Shown one piece after another: positions 1 through 6,612 of a stretch of 9,096 nucleotides of DNA (the stretch's first letter is position 1; each line of letters opens with the position of its first letter). Source of the DNA: Caldifarciminota bacterium RBG_13_43_14 (GTDB lineage Bacteria > Hydrothermota > Tepidihabitantia > SM23-42). The stretch covers positions 1 to 9,096 of the forward strand of contig MEUM01000108.1 of the NCBI GenBank assembly GCA_001771735.1. Reading direction: 5' to 3'. A program made the translations under genes and the position numbers. The notes beneath the pieces were generated by a model. The model saw only the letters and a program-made list of their open reading frames with translations, was not told the origin of the DNA and did not search any database.

Positions 1-28
1 ATCGCCACGGCGCCCAGAGTTTGTTCAT
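1..28 (-). CDS. HIT-family protein, N-terminal fragment (cut by window edge)
   Basis: Reading leftward, an ATG two bases after the stop of the PP-loop gene opens a frame that runs off the window and encodes MNKLWAPWR. The LWAPWR start is characteristic of one branch of HIT (histidine triad) nucleotide-binding proteins, which usually continue with MEYI and include Ap4A phosphorylase/hydrolase-like enzymes. Only nine codons are visible, so the histidine triad itself cannot be seen. No clear Shine-Dalgarno sequence lies upstream; the tight spacing suggests translational coupling to the preceding gene and makes this the third gene of the leftward operon. The family call rests on this short motif plus the operon-like position. 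Confidence 0.6.
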
Positions 29-30
29 TT

Positions 31-981
31 TTACAAACGAAGCCGGGCAATTTCATCATTGGTCATCGGGGAACATTTGAGCGTTTTCTCGGTTTTTTTA
101 TGTTTATAATGCACGGTCACCGAGGGTTCGTTTTTCTTATCGCTATATCGGGCAGTGATTGAAGCAGCGGTTTTAAGCGCTTTTTTATTACCGATAAGAA
201 GAGCATTTGGACTGCCGGTATCCGGCACGAACAACATTATATCTTTTGCGTTCATAAGCTTTTCTATGGTCTTATTTTCTTCTTCATGCCGGCCAACGAT
301 GAGCTTTGTTTCACCATCCAGCCGGAAGTGCCGTCCAATCTTTAAAAGATCAACATCCCTTTCTTCAATCTTTTCACTATAACGCATAAGATCCGCAAGC
401 CGGTGACAGAATCCTGGATCGGTCAACAAACAGCCGCCGCTGGGCGATGTGTATTCGGCTATTTTCATCTGCTGGGCAAGGTTCAATGCGATCCGGCGTG
501 AGCGCCCTTTTATCTCCAGCATTAATTCACGACTGATCAATCCCTCTTTTTCCGGGATAGTCGGCGGCAGCAACTTTCCGCTTAAAGGGCGAACTACCAA
601 ACCTTCGACCTCGGCTGTCCTTTCGATCATCATCAGCTGATCGAAATGTTGCGACATGGGTCTCTGGTCAAGCACTTCACCGGTGACAATGAAATCGGCT
701 TTTTTCTTTTTCATGTATTCTTTTGCCTTTTTTAACATGATAATTCGGCAATCAATACATGGATTAAGGTTTTTTCCATAACCATGCTGGGGAGATCTGA
801 TTATATCAATGAAATCACCGGTAGCATCGATCACCTTCAGCTTTGGAACATCCGGCTGCTTCTTGAGCGAGAGGAAACGATGATTTACATATAAAGGAAA
901 GGCGTCGACAAACCATTCCTGAATTATTTTAAGAGCAAGGGTTGAATCGAGACCGCCGGAAAAAAGTACTACGGCTTTCAT
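31..981 (-). CDS. PP-loop ATPase, MnmA/ThiI-like tRNA thiolation-type protein with NFACT-R-like C-terminus
   Basis: The 316-residue protein begins with a PP-loop (SGGLDS, residues 8-13), the ATP-pyrophosphatase motif that adenylates a tRNA uridine before sulfur transfer. Two cysteines lie where MnmA-type enzymes keep their catalytic pair: Cys75 in NPCIDC (73-78) and Cys184 in SPSGGC (179-184). GEVLDQRPMSQ (101-111) is another conserved block of the fold. The C-terminal third (about 211-265, with GRHFRL and IVGRHEEEN) resembles the RNA-binding NFACT-R/DUF814-like domain found on a subset of these proteins. The protein is shorter than classical MnmA (about 360-370 residues) and lacks an obvious match to its C-terminal barrel, so target position and sulfur donor are unknown. 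The ATG overlaps the upstream stop as ATGA, with AAGGT just before it. Cytoplasmic. The PP-loop call is firm; the tRNA-thiolation role is inferred from family. Confidence 0.85.
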   Translation of the reverse strand: MKAVVLFSGGLDSTLALKIIQEWFVDAFPLYVNHRFLSLKKQPDVPKLKVIDATGDFIDIIRSPQHGYGKNLNPCIDCRIIMLKKAKEYMKKKKADFIVTGEVLDQRPMSQHFDQLMMIERTAEVEGLVVRPLSGKLLPPTIPEKEGLISRELMLEIKGRSRRIALNLAQQMKIAEYTSPSGGCLLTDPGFCHRLADLMRYSEKIEERDVDLLKIGRHFRLDGETKLIVGRHEEENKTIEKLMNAKDIMLFVPDTGSPNALLIGNKKALKTAASITARYSDKKNEPSVTVHYKHKKTEKTLKCSPMTNDEIARLRL

Positions 982-3674
982 TGTACCTTGAGAGATTTAA
1001 GCAGGTTTATCGCACTGGTGTCGGCTGGGTTCATCTTCAACCAGTCAGTGATTATCTGTACCGCGGATGCTGAATCATTTTTTTCCAGATAAAGCGTATA
1101 TAATCCGATATAAGGTTGAGGCAGGCGGGGATTCATGTTCATTGCCCGGCGATAGTATTCGATCGCGCTTTCATCGGCCTCGATCGATCGATAGACCTGG
1201 GCGATTTTGATCATCATGGAAGGATCTTTGAGATCGATCAATGAAAGATAGTGATTGACACTGTCGTTAAGGCCAAGATTGGCGAATACCAGGGCAATAT
1301 TCCAGTCAAAGAAATAGCTCTGATACGGTTCGAACATACGCGCAAAACGCCAGGCATCGAGCGTTCCGTTGATATTACCTTTTTCCTGATAGGCGAACCC
1401 AAGTTGATGAAGACCCAGTGCGTAATTGCTGTACAGGCGTCTTGTATTATCGTCATAATGTATATTGAAATCGTAGAACTCGCCTTCTTTTTTTCTTTTA
1501 TCAAAATTATCGATAATACGGGATAGTAATTTCTGTTTTTCCGGTCCAAATATCCCGGTGTACCGGTAGGTTGTATAGAACATCTTACGGGTTTTTTCGG
1601 CATTCACATAGCTCGTTGGATTGCCACTATCACCGACCAGACGGTATACAAGGCCTTCGAGAATCAGGTATGGTTTGAATCCGCGATAATTCTCTTCGGA
1701 AACAGTAGTCGCGAAATAGATCGGGACCTTTCCTTTATACCCTTTGATGTAGCGTTCGGCAAATTCCTCCTGGGTAACGAAGTAATCCTCATTTTTTAAA
1801 TTTATGCCGGCATTGGTTGCGATTATATTCCGGATCATTATATCTTTAACATAAATAACACGGCGGTCACGCGTAATAACCGGTTCGAGGCGATCGACGA
1901 TAAAATCGCTGAAACTGATCGGAACGCCCCATTCGCGCAATTGCTTTATATACCAAGTAGTGTTGATCAGTGATAGATTAGCGTTAGTTACTTTACGTTT
2001 AATGCCGAGTACTTCCTGCGCGAACCATAAAGGAAATGTATCATTGTCGCCATTAGTGAAAAGAACCGAATTGTCGTCACAGTTGGTCAGCATATTATAA
2101 CCATAATCGCGGGGGGTAAAATCCCCATAACGATTTGAAACTTGAATATTCGTAATGAATGGCACGACCGAGAAAGCCAGAATACCGGTTGTACCACCGA
2201 TTTGAGCAAAACGGTTATTTTTGGTCTCTTTCTTCAGCCAATTCAGAAATGCAAGAAAACCAAAGCCCATGAACAGACCGAAATAGAGATGCCCGGTGTG
2301 AAAGAAATAATCACGTTCCCGTACCTCATGAGGCTGATGTTTAGGATCAGGATCGCTGGGCGAGAATTTTAAATTAAGATATCCAACCATGGCGAAAGAT
2401 AGCATGAATAATATCGCCATCTTAAATATGAAGAGTTTTTTGTCCTTTCTAAAAAGATCGACAAAGCCCCAAGCCGTAAAAAACACGAATAAGGTAAGTA
2501 TCACCGCACGGAAATATCGGTTAACTCCTTCATGTATGGGCTGCCAGAAAAGATATCGGACGAACAAATGCATTTGCCAAAAATAGCCGATAAAGGCGCT
2601 GTAACCGGTGGTTTCTTGGGTTTGGCGGGGCAAGGGGAGAATTTTCGCCGGACCGTACTGGGAGCGATGCAGGACATTGTTAAACTCAGCGAAATTCTCG
2701 CCGGGATTGCATTCATTGATCCGGGGAGCGATCTGCTTGCCTTCGAGGTACTGCTCCCGGACCACGGGATTCTTGTACAGTGCGGTCAGTTTGGCCGCGC
2801 GGATCGGCAGATATAACTCGGTTGAAAGTCCGGCAACAATAGCGAAAACCGAGACCCAGAAGAATTTCCAATTACTGTATTTGCGGCGATTATTAAGCGG
2901 TAATACGATGCCGATCAGAAGAATGGCGGCGAGAATGACCAGGCTGGCAACATGAAGCGAATTGGGGAATATAAAGGTTAACCCAAAAAACAAAAGTTGA
3001 AAAACCCCGAGCAGCATGAACAAAGCATCTTTAAGATAGCGGCGCTCAACGACGAGCACGAATATATAAAAAGGTATAAACATGAGAAAAGGAATAAGAT
3101 GAATGCCGGTTGACAGAAATATTATATAAAAGGAAAGGATTATATATTTATGCTTGGGCGCGCTGGCCTTCAGGCTTTCATACCATAAAAATGCCAGATA
3201 ATTGATCAGCAAAAAAACAAAAGTCGATGCCGCATAAACTTCGGTTTCGACCGCATTGCCCCAGTAAGTGTAGAAAAAAGCGATCGCCAGGCAGGACGCA
3301 AAGGACCCGATAATATTGGTCGTTTCATTGCTGCCATTTTTGCTGAATGAGCGAATGATACGTAGCATCAATTTGTAAAGCAGGGCAAGGGCTCCGACTG
3401 AAAACCCGAGGCCCAGTAGATTCATGTGCCAGGCCACTTCCTTGGAAATAGGTAAAATAGCTGCGATTACGCTGAAAATCATAAGCCATAAGCGGCCCAG
3501 AAGAATATAGAATGGTGTGCCGGGCGGATGGGGGACAGCCAGACAATATGCTGAGGCAATAAACTCACCGCAATCCCAGAAAGATAGCGTTGGCGCGACC
3601 GTGTAGAGATAAACTCCGCCAGTGATGATAATTAAGGCGATAAAAAATATAGTTTCAAGCTTTCTTGCACTCAT
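978..3674 (-). CDS. DUF2723 / TMEM260-like GT-C membrane protein with C-terminal TPRs
   Basis: Corrected length is 898 residues. The N-terminal ~510 residues hold about a dozen membrane segments. The family signature APTLSFWDCGEF (27-38) is followed by HPPGTPFY (49-56); the acidic DCGE in the first extracytoplasmic loop is where GT-C glycosyltransferases place their catalytic acid. HQPHEVRERDYFF (446-458) and TNGDNDTFPLWFAQE (540-554) are further DUF2723 blocks. Residues about 750-888 form TPR helices, giving an integral membrane plus extracytoplasmic layout. The eukaryotic relative TMEM260 is a protein O-mannosyltransferase, so a polyprenyl-sugar-dependent protein glycosyltransferase is the likely activity; the bacterial substrate is unknown. 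An upstream ATG at 3695 lies inside the -10 promoter box, so I use the ATG at 3674, four bases after a perfect AGGAGG (3679-3684). It is the first gene of the leftward operon and overlaps the PP-loop gene by 4 nt. Confidence 0.9.
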   Translation of the reverse strand: MSARKLETIFFIALIIITGGVYLYTVAPTLSFWDCGEFIASAYCLAVPHPPGTPFYILLGRLWLMIFSVIAAILPISKEVAWHMNLLGLGFSVGALALLYKLMLRIIRSFSKNGSNETTNIIGSFASCLAIAFFYTYWGNAVETEVYAASTFVFLLINYLAFLWYESLKASAPKHKYIILSFYIIFLSTGIHLIPFLMFIPFYIFVLVVERRYLKDALFMLLGVFQLLFFGLTFIFPNSLHVASLVILAAILLIGIVLPLNNRRKYSNWKFFWVSVFAIVAGLSTELYLPIRAAKLTALYKNPVVREQYLEGKQIAPRINECNPGENFAEFNNVLHRSQYGPAKILPLPRQTQETTGYSAFIGYFWQMHLFVRYLFWQPIHEGVNRYFRAVILTLFVFFTAWGFVDLFRKDKKLFIFKMAILFMLSFAMVGYLNLKFSPSDPDPKHQPHEVRERDYFFHTGHLYFGLFMGFGFLAFLNWLKKETKNNRFAQIGGTTGILAFSVVPFITNIQVSNRYGDFTPRDYGYNMLTNCDDNSVLFTNGDNDTFPLWFAQEVLGIKRKVTNANLSLINTTWYIKQLREWGVPISFSDFIVDRLEPVITRDRRVIYVKDIMIRNIIATNAGINLKNEDYFVTQEEFAERYIKGYKGKVPIYFATTVSEENYRGFKPYLILEGLVYRLVGDSGNPTSYVNAEKTRKMFYTTYRYTGIFGPEKQKLLSRIIDNFDKRKKEGEFYDFNIHYDDNTRRLYSNYALGLHQLGFAYQEKGNINGTLDAWRFARMFEPYQSYFFDWNIALVFANLGLNDSVNHYLSLIDLKDPSMMIKIAQVYRSIEADESAIEYYRRAMNMNPRLPQPYIGLYTLYLEKNDSASAVQIITDWLKMNPADTSAINLLKSLKVQ

Positions 3675-3693
3675 CAAACCTCCTGCGATTGAC

Positions 3694-3722
3694 ATTATAC
3701 ACAGTTAAAATAATATTGTCAA
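3694..3722 (-). promoter_or_regulatory. Consensus sigma70-type promoter of the leftward operon
   Basis: On the minus strand a perfect -35 (TTGACA, 3717-3722) and a perfect -10 (TATAAT, 3694-3699) are separated by exactly 17 bp. Transcription would start near 3687, leaving only about 13 nt before the ATG at 3674, so the mRNA would begin almost at the Shine-Dalgarno AGGAGG. The match is full consensus and well placed; the transcription start is estimated from usual spacing. Confidence 0.85.
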
Positions 3723-3745
3723 TACAGCGTAATTTTTGTCGATTT

Positions 3746-3759
3746 GCACCATGCACCAT
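3746..3759. repeat. Two exact tandem heptamers (GCACCAT)x2
   Basis: GCACCAT occurs twice back to back (3746-3752 and 3753-3759) between the divergent promoters. Flanking bases do not continue the period. Two copies could arise by chance, but the 7-bp period matches the larger heptamer array at 5302-5399. No function can be assigned. Confidence 0.6.
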
Positions 3760-3763
3760 TTAT

Positions 3764-3792
3764 TTGACAATTGAAAACGTTATTGGTTTAAA
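3764..3792 (+). promoter_or_regulatory. Possible weak distal promoter for the rightward operon
   Basis: A perfect TTGACA (3764-3769) is followed after 17 bp by TTTAAA (3787-3792), a 4/6 match to TATAAT. It reads toward the Ig-repeat gene. The poor -10 makes it weaker than the proximal candidate at 3837-3864, and its predicted start (about 3799) falls within an inverted repeat. It may be a secondary promoter, or only a copy of the TTGACAAT motif. Confidence 0.3.
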
Positions 3793-3794
3793 CT

Positions 3795-3838
3795 AAGATT
3801 GAATAGCTGATAAATTCTTTCCCGTATTTTTCAATCTT
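3795..3838. repeat. Perfect 9-bp inverted repeat abutting the proximal -35 box
   Basis: AAGATTGAA (3795-3803) is exactly complementary in reverse to TTCAATCTT (3830-3838), with 26 bp between the arms. The right arm overlaps the first two bases of the TTGACA at 3837. It could be a split operator, or a stem-loop in a transcript from the distal promoter. There is no T-run after it, so it is not an intrinsic terminator. Confidence 0.5.
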
Positions 3839-3864
3839 GACAATAAAAATATTGTTATTATACT
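3837..3864 (+). promoter_or_regulatory. Proximal sigma70-type promoter of the rightward operon, with a palindrome in the spacer
   Basis: A perfect TTGACA (3837-3842) and TATACT (3859-3864, 5/6 match to TATAAT) are separated by 16 bp and face the Ig-repeat gene. Transcription would start near 3871, giving an untranslated leader of about 77 nt. ACAATA-AAAA-TATTGT (3840-3855) is a 6-bp-arm palindrome that covers the end of the -35 and much of the spacer, a position where a repressor could block RNA polymerase. The region is AT-rich, so the palindrome may be coincidental. Confidence 0.6.
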
Positions 3865-3890
3865 TATTCTGTTGAAGGCTCACATTATTA

Positions 3891-3917
3891 TTTTAAGACT
3901 TAATTCTGTCCTTAAAA
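3891..3917 (+). other. AU-rich hairpin in the predicted 5' leader of the rightward operon
   Basis: TTTTAAG (3891-3897) pairs with CTTAAAA (3911-3917); AC (3898-3899) pairs with GT (3908-3909) across a single bulged C at 3910, leaving an 8-nt loop. It ends about 21 nt before the Shine-Dalgarno of the first gene. It might protect the leader or tune translation. It is not a terminator, because A residues rather than U residues follow. The AT-rich stem makes this a weak call. Confidence 0.35.
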
Positions 3918-3935
3918 AAATAAACCAAATTTCCG

Positions 3936-3950
3936 AAAGGGGGTAATTTG
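3936..3950 (+). promoter_or_regulatory. Ribosome binding site and TTG start of the Ig-repeat gene
   Basis: AAAGGGGGT (3936-3944) lies four bases upstream of a TTG start at 3948. An in-frame TAA at 3921-3923, with no start codon between it and 3948, rules out a longer product. The next in-frame TTG (3957) is too far from the purine tract. TTG is therefore the best start. Confidence 0.7.
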
Positions 3951-5297
3951 ATCACATTGCTCGGAATTTTATTTTTTTCGCAACTCGATCATTTTGGTTT
4001 CTCGACAATCTCGACACCGCAGACCGCCGGCCAGGCGTTTACGATCACGGTGTATGCGTATGATGCGTCTAATAATATCTATCCATATAACGGACCAGCC
4101 CGCGTGTTCGCGTCACCGGGTATACAATATGGAAGCCTGGATATAAATTTCACCAATGGCTCCTGGACCGGGCAGTTCACCGCAACCCTTGCCGATACTT
4201 ATACGATAAGCTGTCAGGATTATGCTAACCCGCCCCATACCGGTCAGAGCAATACGGTTGTTTTCAATCCCAATTCTGCTTATCAATTATTGATAATAAT
4301 GCCCGGTCAAACCTATTATCCTGGTATTGACAGCGGCAAGATCGGGTTGGCAAGCCCCCAGACCGCTGGTGTGAATTTCTATACCGATATTTATGAAACC
4401 GATCGCTGGGCCAATCGCGTTTCCAGTTCTGATTCGATAGAGTTGACATCCAGCGATAGTTTTGCCGCGGTAAAACCGGCTCAGCTGCTGAATGGTTATG
4501 TGAATTTGCCTTATGCGATACGCACGGCATCATCCCAGCGTCTTTTTGTGATTGATCTGAGCATCGGTGCGATACGACGGGATACGTCCTCTTATTGCAG
4601 TGTTTACCATGCGGCCTATTCCCGGCTGCTGGTTCTGCTGCCCGGCGAGAGTGCTTTACCCGGCGATACAAGCTCATCGATCGTAAATACCCCGGGCAAA
4701 AGCGGTTTGCCTCAGGATCAATATGAGGACGATACTTTTTCGGTAAGAATTTTTGCAGCTGATTCTATGTGGAATCAAACATCAACGAACGGCGGAACGA
4801 TAAACCTTTATTCGGATTTCTCTTTCTCGAATCCTTCACCAGAAAGCCTCAGCAATGGTGAAGCAGATTTTATTGTATCTTTCAATAATGCCGGTGAAAA
4901 TCAGAATATCTGGGCTGATGATTATCCGGTTGTTTCCTACCGGACTTATCTTGATATTCTGTCGGTGATCGATACCTCGGTCGTGACCGATAGTTTCCTG
5001 GTATATCCCAACCCGCTCGGTATTGATCATAGCAGCAGTATGGTTTTTGCTTATTATCTGAGCGCGCCCTGCAATATCCTTTTCAATATTTATGATCCAT
5101 TTGGGAATCTCGTTTATGAACAGGAGATCGCATCCGGTCAAAATGGCGCGCAAACCGGTATTAACCGGTTGATCTGGAACGGCCGCAACGAACGCGGTAA
5201 ACGAGTAGCCGGTGGCATTTACTACGCGATCTTAAAAGGCTGGACCCATACCGCAACTGTATTTAACCGAAAGATAAAGGTAGGTGTAGTATGGTAA
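3948..5297 (+). CDS. Secreted Ig-like repeat protein with C-terminal FlgD-like domain
   Basis: The 449-residue product begins with a very short hydrophobic stretch (residues 1-11) and no basic residue, then passes directly into beta-rich sequence. Three related segments are visible. The first two share STPQTAG (22-28) and ASPQTAG (135-141), each followed by alternating hydrophobics ending in a D...N turn; the third (about 246-290) is more diverged. Segments two and three open with similar blocks: LLIIMPG (114-120) and LLVLLPG (227-233). Long Ser/Thr-rich stretches suit a surface protein. Residues about 350-449 resemble a FlgD-like Ig/CHU_C-type domain: YPNP (353-356), DPFGN (383-387), W410-N-G-R-N, then GGIYY (422-426). 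This also resembles type IX-like sorting domains, but that role is not shown. It is the first gene of the rightward operon and overlaps the next by 7 nt. Exact function is unknown. Confidence 0.8.
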   Translation: MITLLGILFFSQLDHFGFSTISTPQTAGQAFTITVYAYDASNNIYPYNGPARVFASPGIQYGSLDINFTNGSWTGQFTATLADTYTISCQDYANPPHTGQSNTVVFNPNSAYQLLIIMPGQTYYPGIDSGKIGLASPQTAGVNFYTDIYETDRWANRVSSSDSIELTSSDSFAAVKPAQLLNGYVNLPYAIRTASSQRLFVIDLSIGAIRRDTSSYCSVYHAAYSRLLVLLPGESALPGDTSSSIVNTPGKSGLPQDQYEDDTFSVRIFAADSMWNQTSTNGGTINLYSDFSFSNPSPESLSNGEADFIVSFNNAGENQNIWADDYPVVSYRTYLDILSVIDTSVVTDSFLVYPNPLGIDHSSSMVFAYYLSAPCNILFNIYDPFGNLVYEQEIASGQNGAQTGINRLIWNGRNERGKRVAGGIYYAILKGWTHTATVFNRKIKVGVVW

Positions 5298-6610
5298 AAC
5301 CGATAACCGATATCAGAAAACAGATAACTGTAAACAGATTTCTGTTAACCGGGTTCTGTTTACTGCTTATTGCCTACTGCTTACTGCCTGCTGTCCTTTC
5401 TGCTCAAGACGGCGGTACGCCCGGTGCATTGCTGAATTACGGTATGACGCCCAGAACCCTGGCAATGGGCAAGACCTTCACCGGCCTGGCCGATGATCAG
5501 GAAGCAATCTATTTCAATCCAGCCGGTCTGGTACAGCTTATGTCCCATAATGTCAAATCGGCCTATCTCAGTCTTTTAGGCACTAATCTTGGTTATCTTG
5601 GTTATGCGTTACCAACCAAACGTTTTGGCTCGATCGGACTGGGTTTGATTTATCATGGTACACCGGAGATCGATTCATATAACAGCGCTGGTGATCCATT
5701 TGGCACTTTTAAATTTAATGAAAATGCTTTTTTATTCAGCTATGCTCATCAACCTGCCCCCTGGATCGGTCTCGGAACAACGATCAAAGTTTTATCCACT
5801 CGTATTGCTCAGTATGGTGCGCTGGGAATGGGTGGCGATCTTGGCGCGTTAATACTGCCGCGTCGAAATCTCACCTTCGGGGTTGTGATTCAGAATATAT
5901 TGGGACCGAAGTTGACCTATATTGATCAAACCGATGAAGTGCCGCTTACTTTTAGAGTTGGAACGGCCTTGAAGCTTTATAAAGGAAGAGCTGTTCTTGC
6001 CCTTGATGTGAGCAAGAATATAATTGAATCGAGTTCGGTCGAACCGCATTTTGGCATTGAATTCATACCGGTCTTTCCTTTATTGACCCTGCGCGGCGGA
6101 ATCGATCGTAATCATGTGAGCGCCGGCGTCGGGATCAGATATGACTGGAATAAACTGAGTCTCGGTTTTGACTACGCGGTTTTGCTCCATTATAATTCGA
6201 GTTATCTTGTTCCATACCGTCATAAGATCGGTATAAATATTACCTTTGCCGGGTTTCGAACCTGGGTCGATGCAGATCCAAAACGGTTCTCGCCCACCCC
6301 GGGGAGAAAAGAGAATATTGCCTGGCTCGATCTCCATTACAACACCAAGCGTGAGATCGAACGCTGGCAATTGCTGGTCAAGAACCAATTCGGTGAGGTT
6401 GTCCGGACCTATGGCGGCTGGAATGCACCGCCTTTAAGGCTTTCCTGGGATGGCCTGGACGATGTGGGGCGTGTGGTCAGCGATGGTCTATATTATTATG
6501 AAATAATTCTGATCGATGAAGCGGGTGATAATTATACATACAGCGATGCGTTGACCCGGGTAGCGACCATGGGCCCTGAAGGCGAGATCGAATTTCTACC
6601 GCAGGAGTAA
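5291..6610 (+). CDS. PorV/PorQ-like (UPF0164-type) outer-membrane beta-barrel protein with C-terminal FlgD-like domain
   Basis: The 439-residue protein has a signal peptide (basic R9, K10, R16; hydrophobic core 17-36; likely cut after LSA at 38). The mature start carries the hallmark of the PorV/PorQ and FadL-like barrel group: PRTLAMGKTFTGLADD (54-69) then IYFNPAGL (73-80). Alternating, Gly/Tyr-rich strands run to about residue 320. Unlike typical PorV (about 380-400 residues, barrel only), it ends in an Ig-like domain (about 340-425) with W386-D-G-L-D-D and GLYYY (399-403), the same pattern as the upstream protein. Known relatives shuttle or anchor cargo at the outer membrane (PorV in type IX secretion) or take up hydrophobic compounds; which applies here is unclear. 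The ATG lies in the ATGGTAA overlap with the upstream stop, with TAGG six bases upstream, implying coupled translation. The signal-peptide DNA is a heptamer array. Confidence 0.85.
   Translation: MVKPITDIRKQITVNRFLLTGFCLLLIAYCLLPAVLSAQDGGTPGALLNYGMTPRTLAMGKTFTGLADDQEAIYFNPAGLVQLMSHNVKSAYLSLLGTNLGYLGYALPTKRFGSIGLGLIYHGTPEIDSYNSAGDPFGTFKFNENAFLFSYAHQPAPWIGLGTTIKVLSTRIAQYGALGMGGDLGALILPRRNLTFGVVIQNILGPKLTYIDQTDEVPLTFRVGTALKLYKGRAVLALDVSKNIIESSSVEPHFGIEFIPVFPLLTLRGGIDRNHVSAGVGIRYDWNKLSLGFDYAVLLHYNSSYLVPYRHKIGINITFAGFRTWVDADPKRFSPTPGRKENIAWLDLHYNTKREIERWQLLVKNQFGEVVRTYGGWNAPPLRLSWDGLDDVGRVVSDGLYYYEIILIDEAGDNYTYSDALTRVATMGPEGEIEFLPQE
5302..5399. repeat. Degenerate heptanucleotide tandem array encoding the signal peptide
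   Basis: Read in 7-base steps from 5302, fourteen consecutive units fit a pattern G-N-N-N-N-C-T. All but the last two or three positions vary, but position 1 is G in 14 of 14 units and position 6 is C in 12 of 14. Clear units include GATAACT (5323), GTTTACT (5358), GCCTACT (5372) and GCTTACT (5379). Because three units equal seven codons, the protein shows the same period, for example LTGFCLL (19-25) followed by LIAYCLL (26-32). The bases just before (5295-5301, TAAAACC) may be a further decayed unit and hold the upstream stop codon. A 9-bp inverted repeat (GTAAACAGA 5330-5338, TCTGTTTAC 5355-5363) lies inside the array. Confidence 0.8.
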
Positions 6611-6612
6611 AC

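Noticed and set aside
1177..1193. GATCGATCGAT run and general richness in GATC
   Set aside because: It lies within coding sequence and fits ATC/GAT codon use and chance; no regular spacing or clustering was seen.
2608..2955. Plus-strand open frames of 94 and 115 codons at 2532-2955
   Set aside because: They lie wholly inside the DUF2723 gene on the opposite strand, have no recognisable domain and are explained as shadows of its codon usage.
3672..3695. Upstream ATG at 3695 as the start of the DUF2723 gene
   Set aside because: It overlaps the -10 box of a full-consensus promoter and has no Shine-Dalgarno, whereas the ATG at 3674 follows a perfect AGGAGG.
3891..3917. Leader hairpin as an intrinsic terminator
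   Set aside because: No U-tract follows it on either strand, and the stem is weak and AU-rich.
4264..4677. Minus-strand 137-codon open frame
   Set aside because: Antisense to the Ig-repeat gene, whose sequence carries clear repeat and domain structure; the antisense product is Arg/His/Ser-rich with no recognisable fold.
4995..5297. Calling the C-terminus of the Ig-repeat protein a true type IX sorting signal
   Set aside because: The YPNP...GGIYY pattern fits FlgD-like/CHU_C domains equally well, and no core type IX secretion gene is visible in the window, so only the resemblance is reported.
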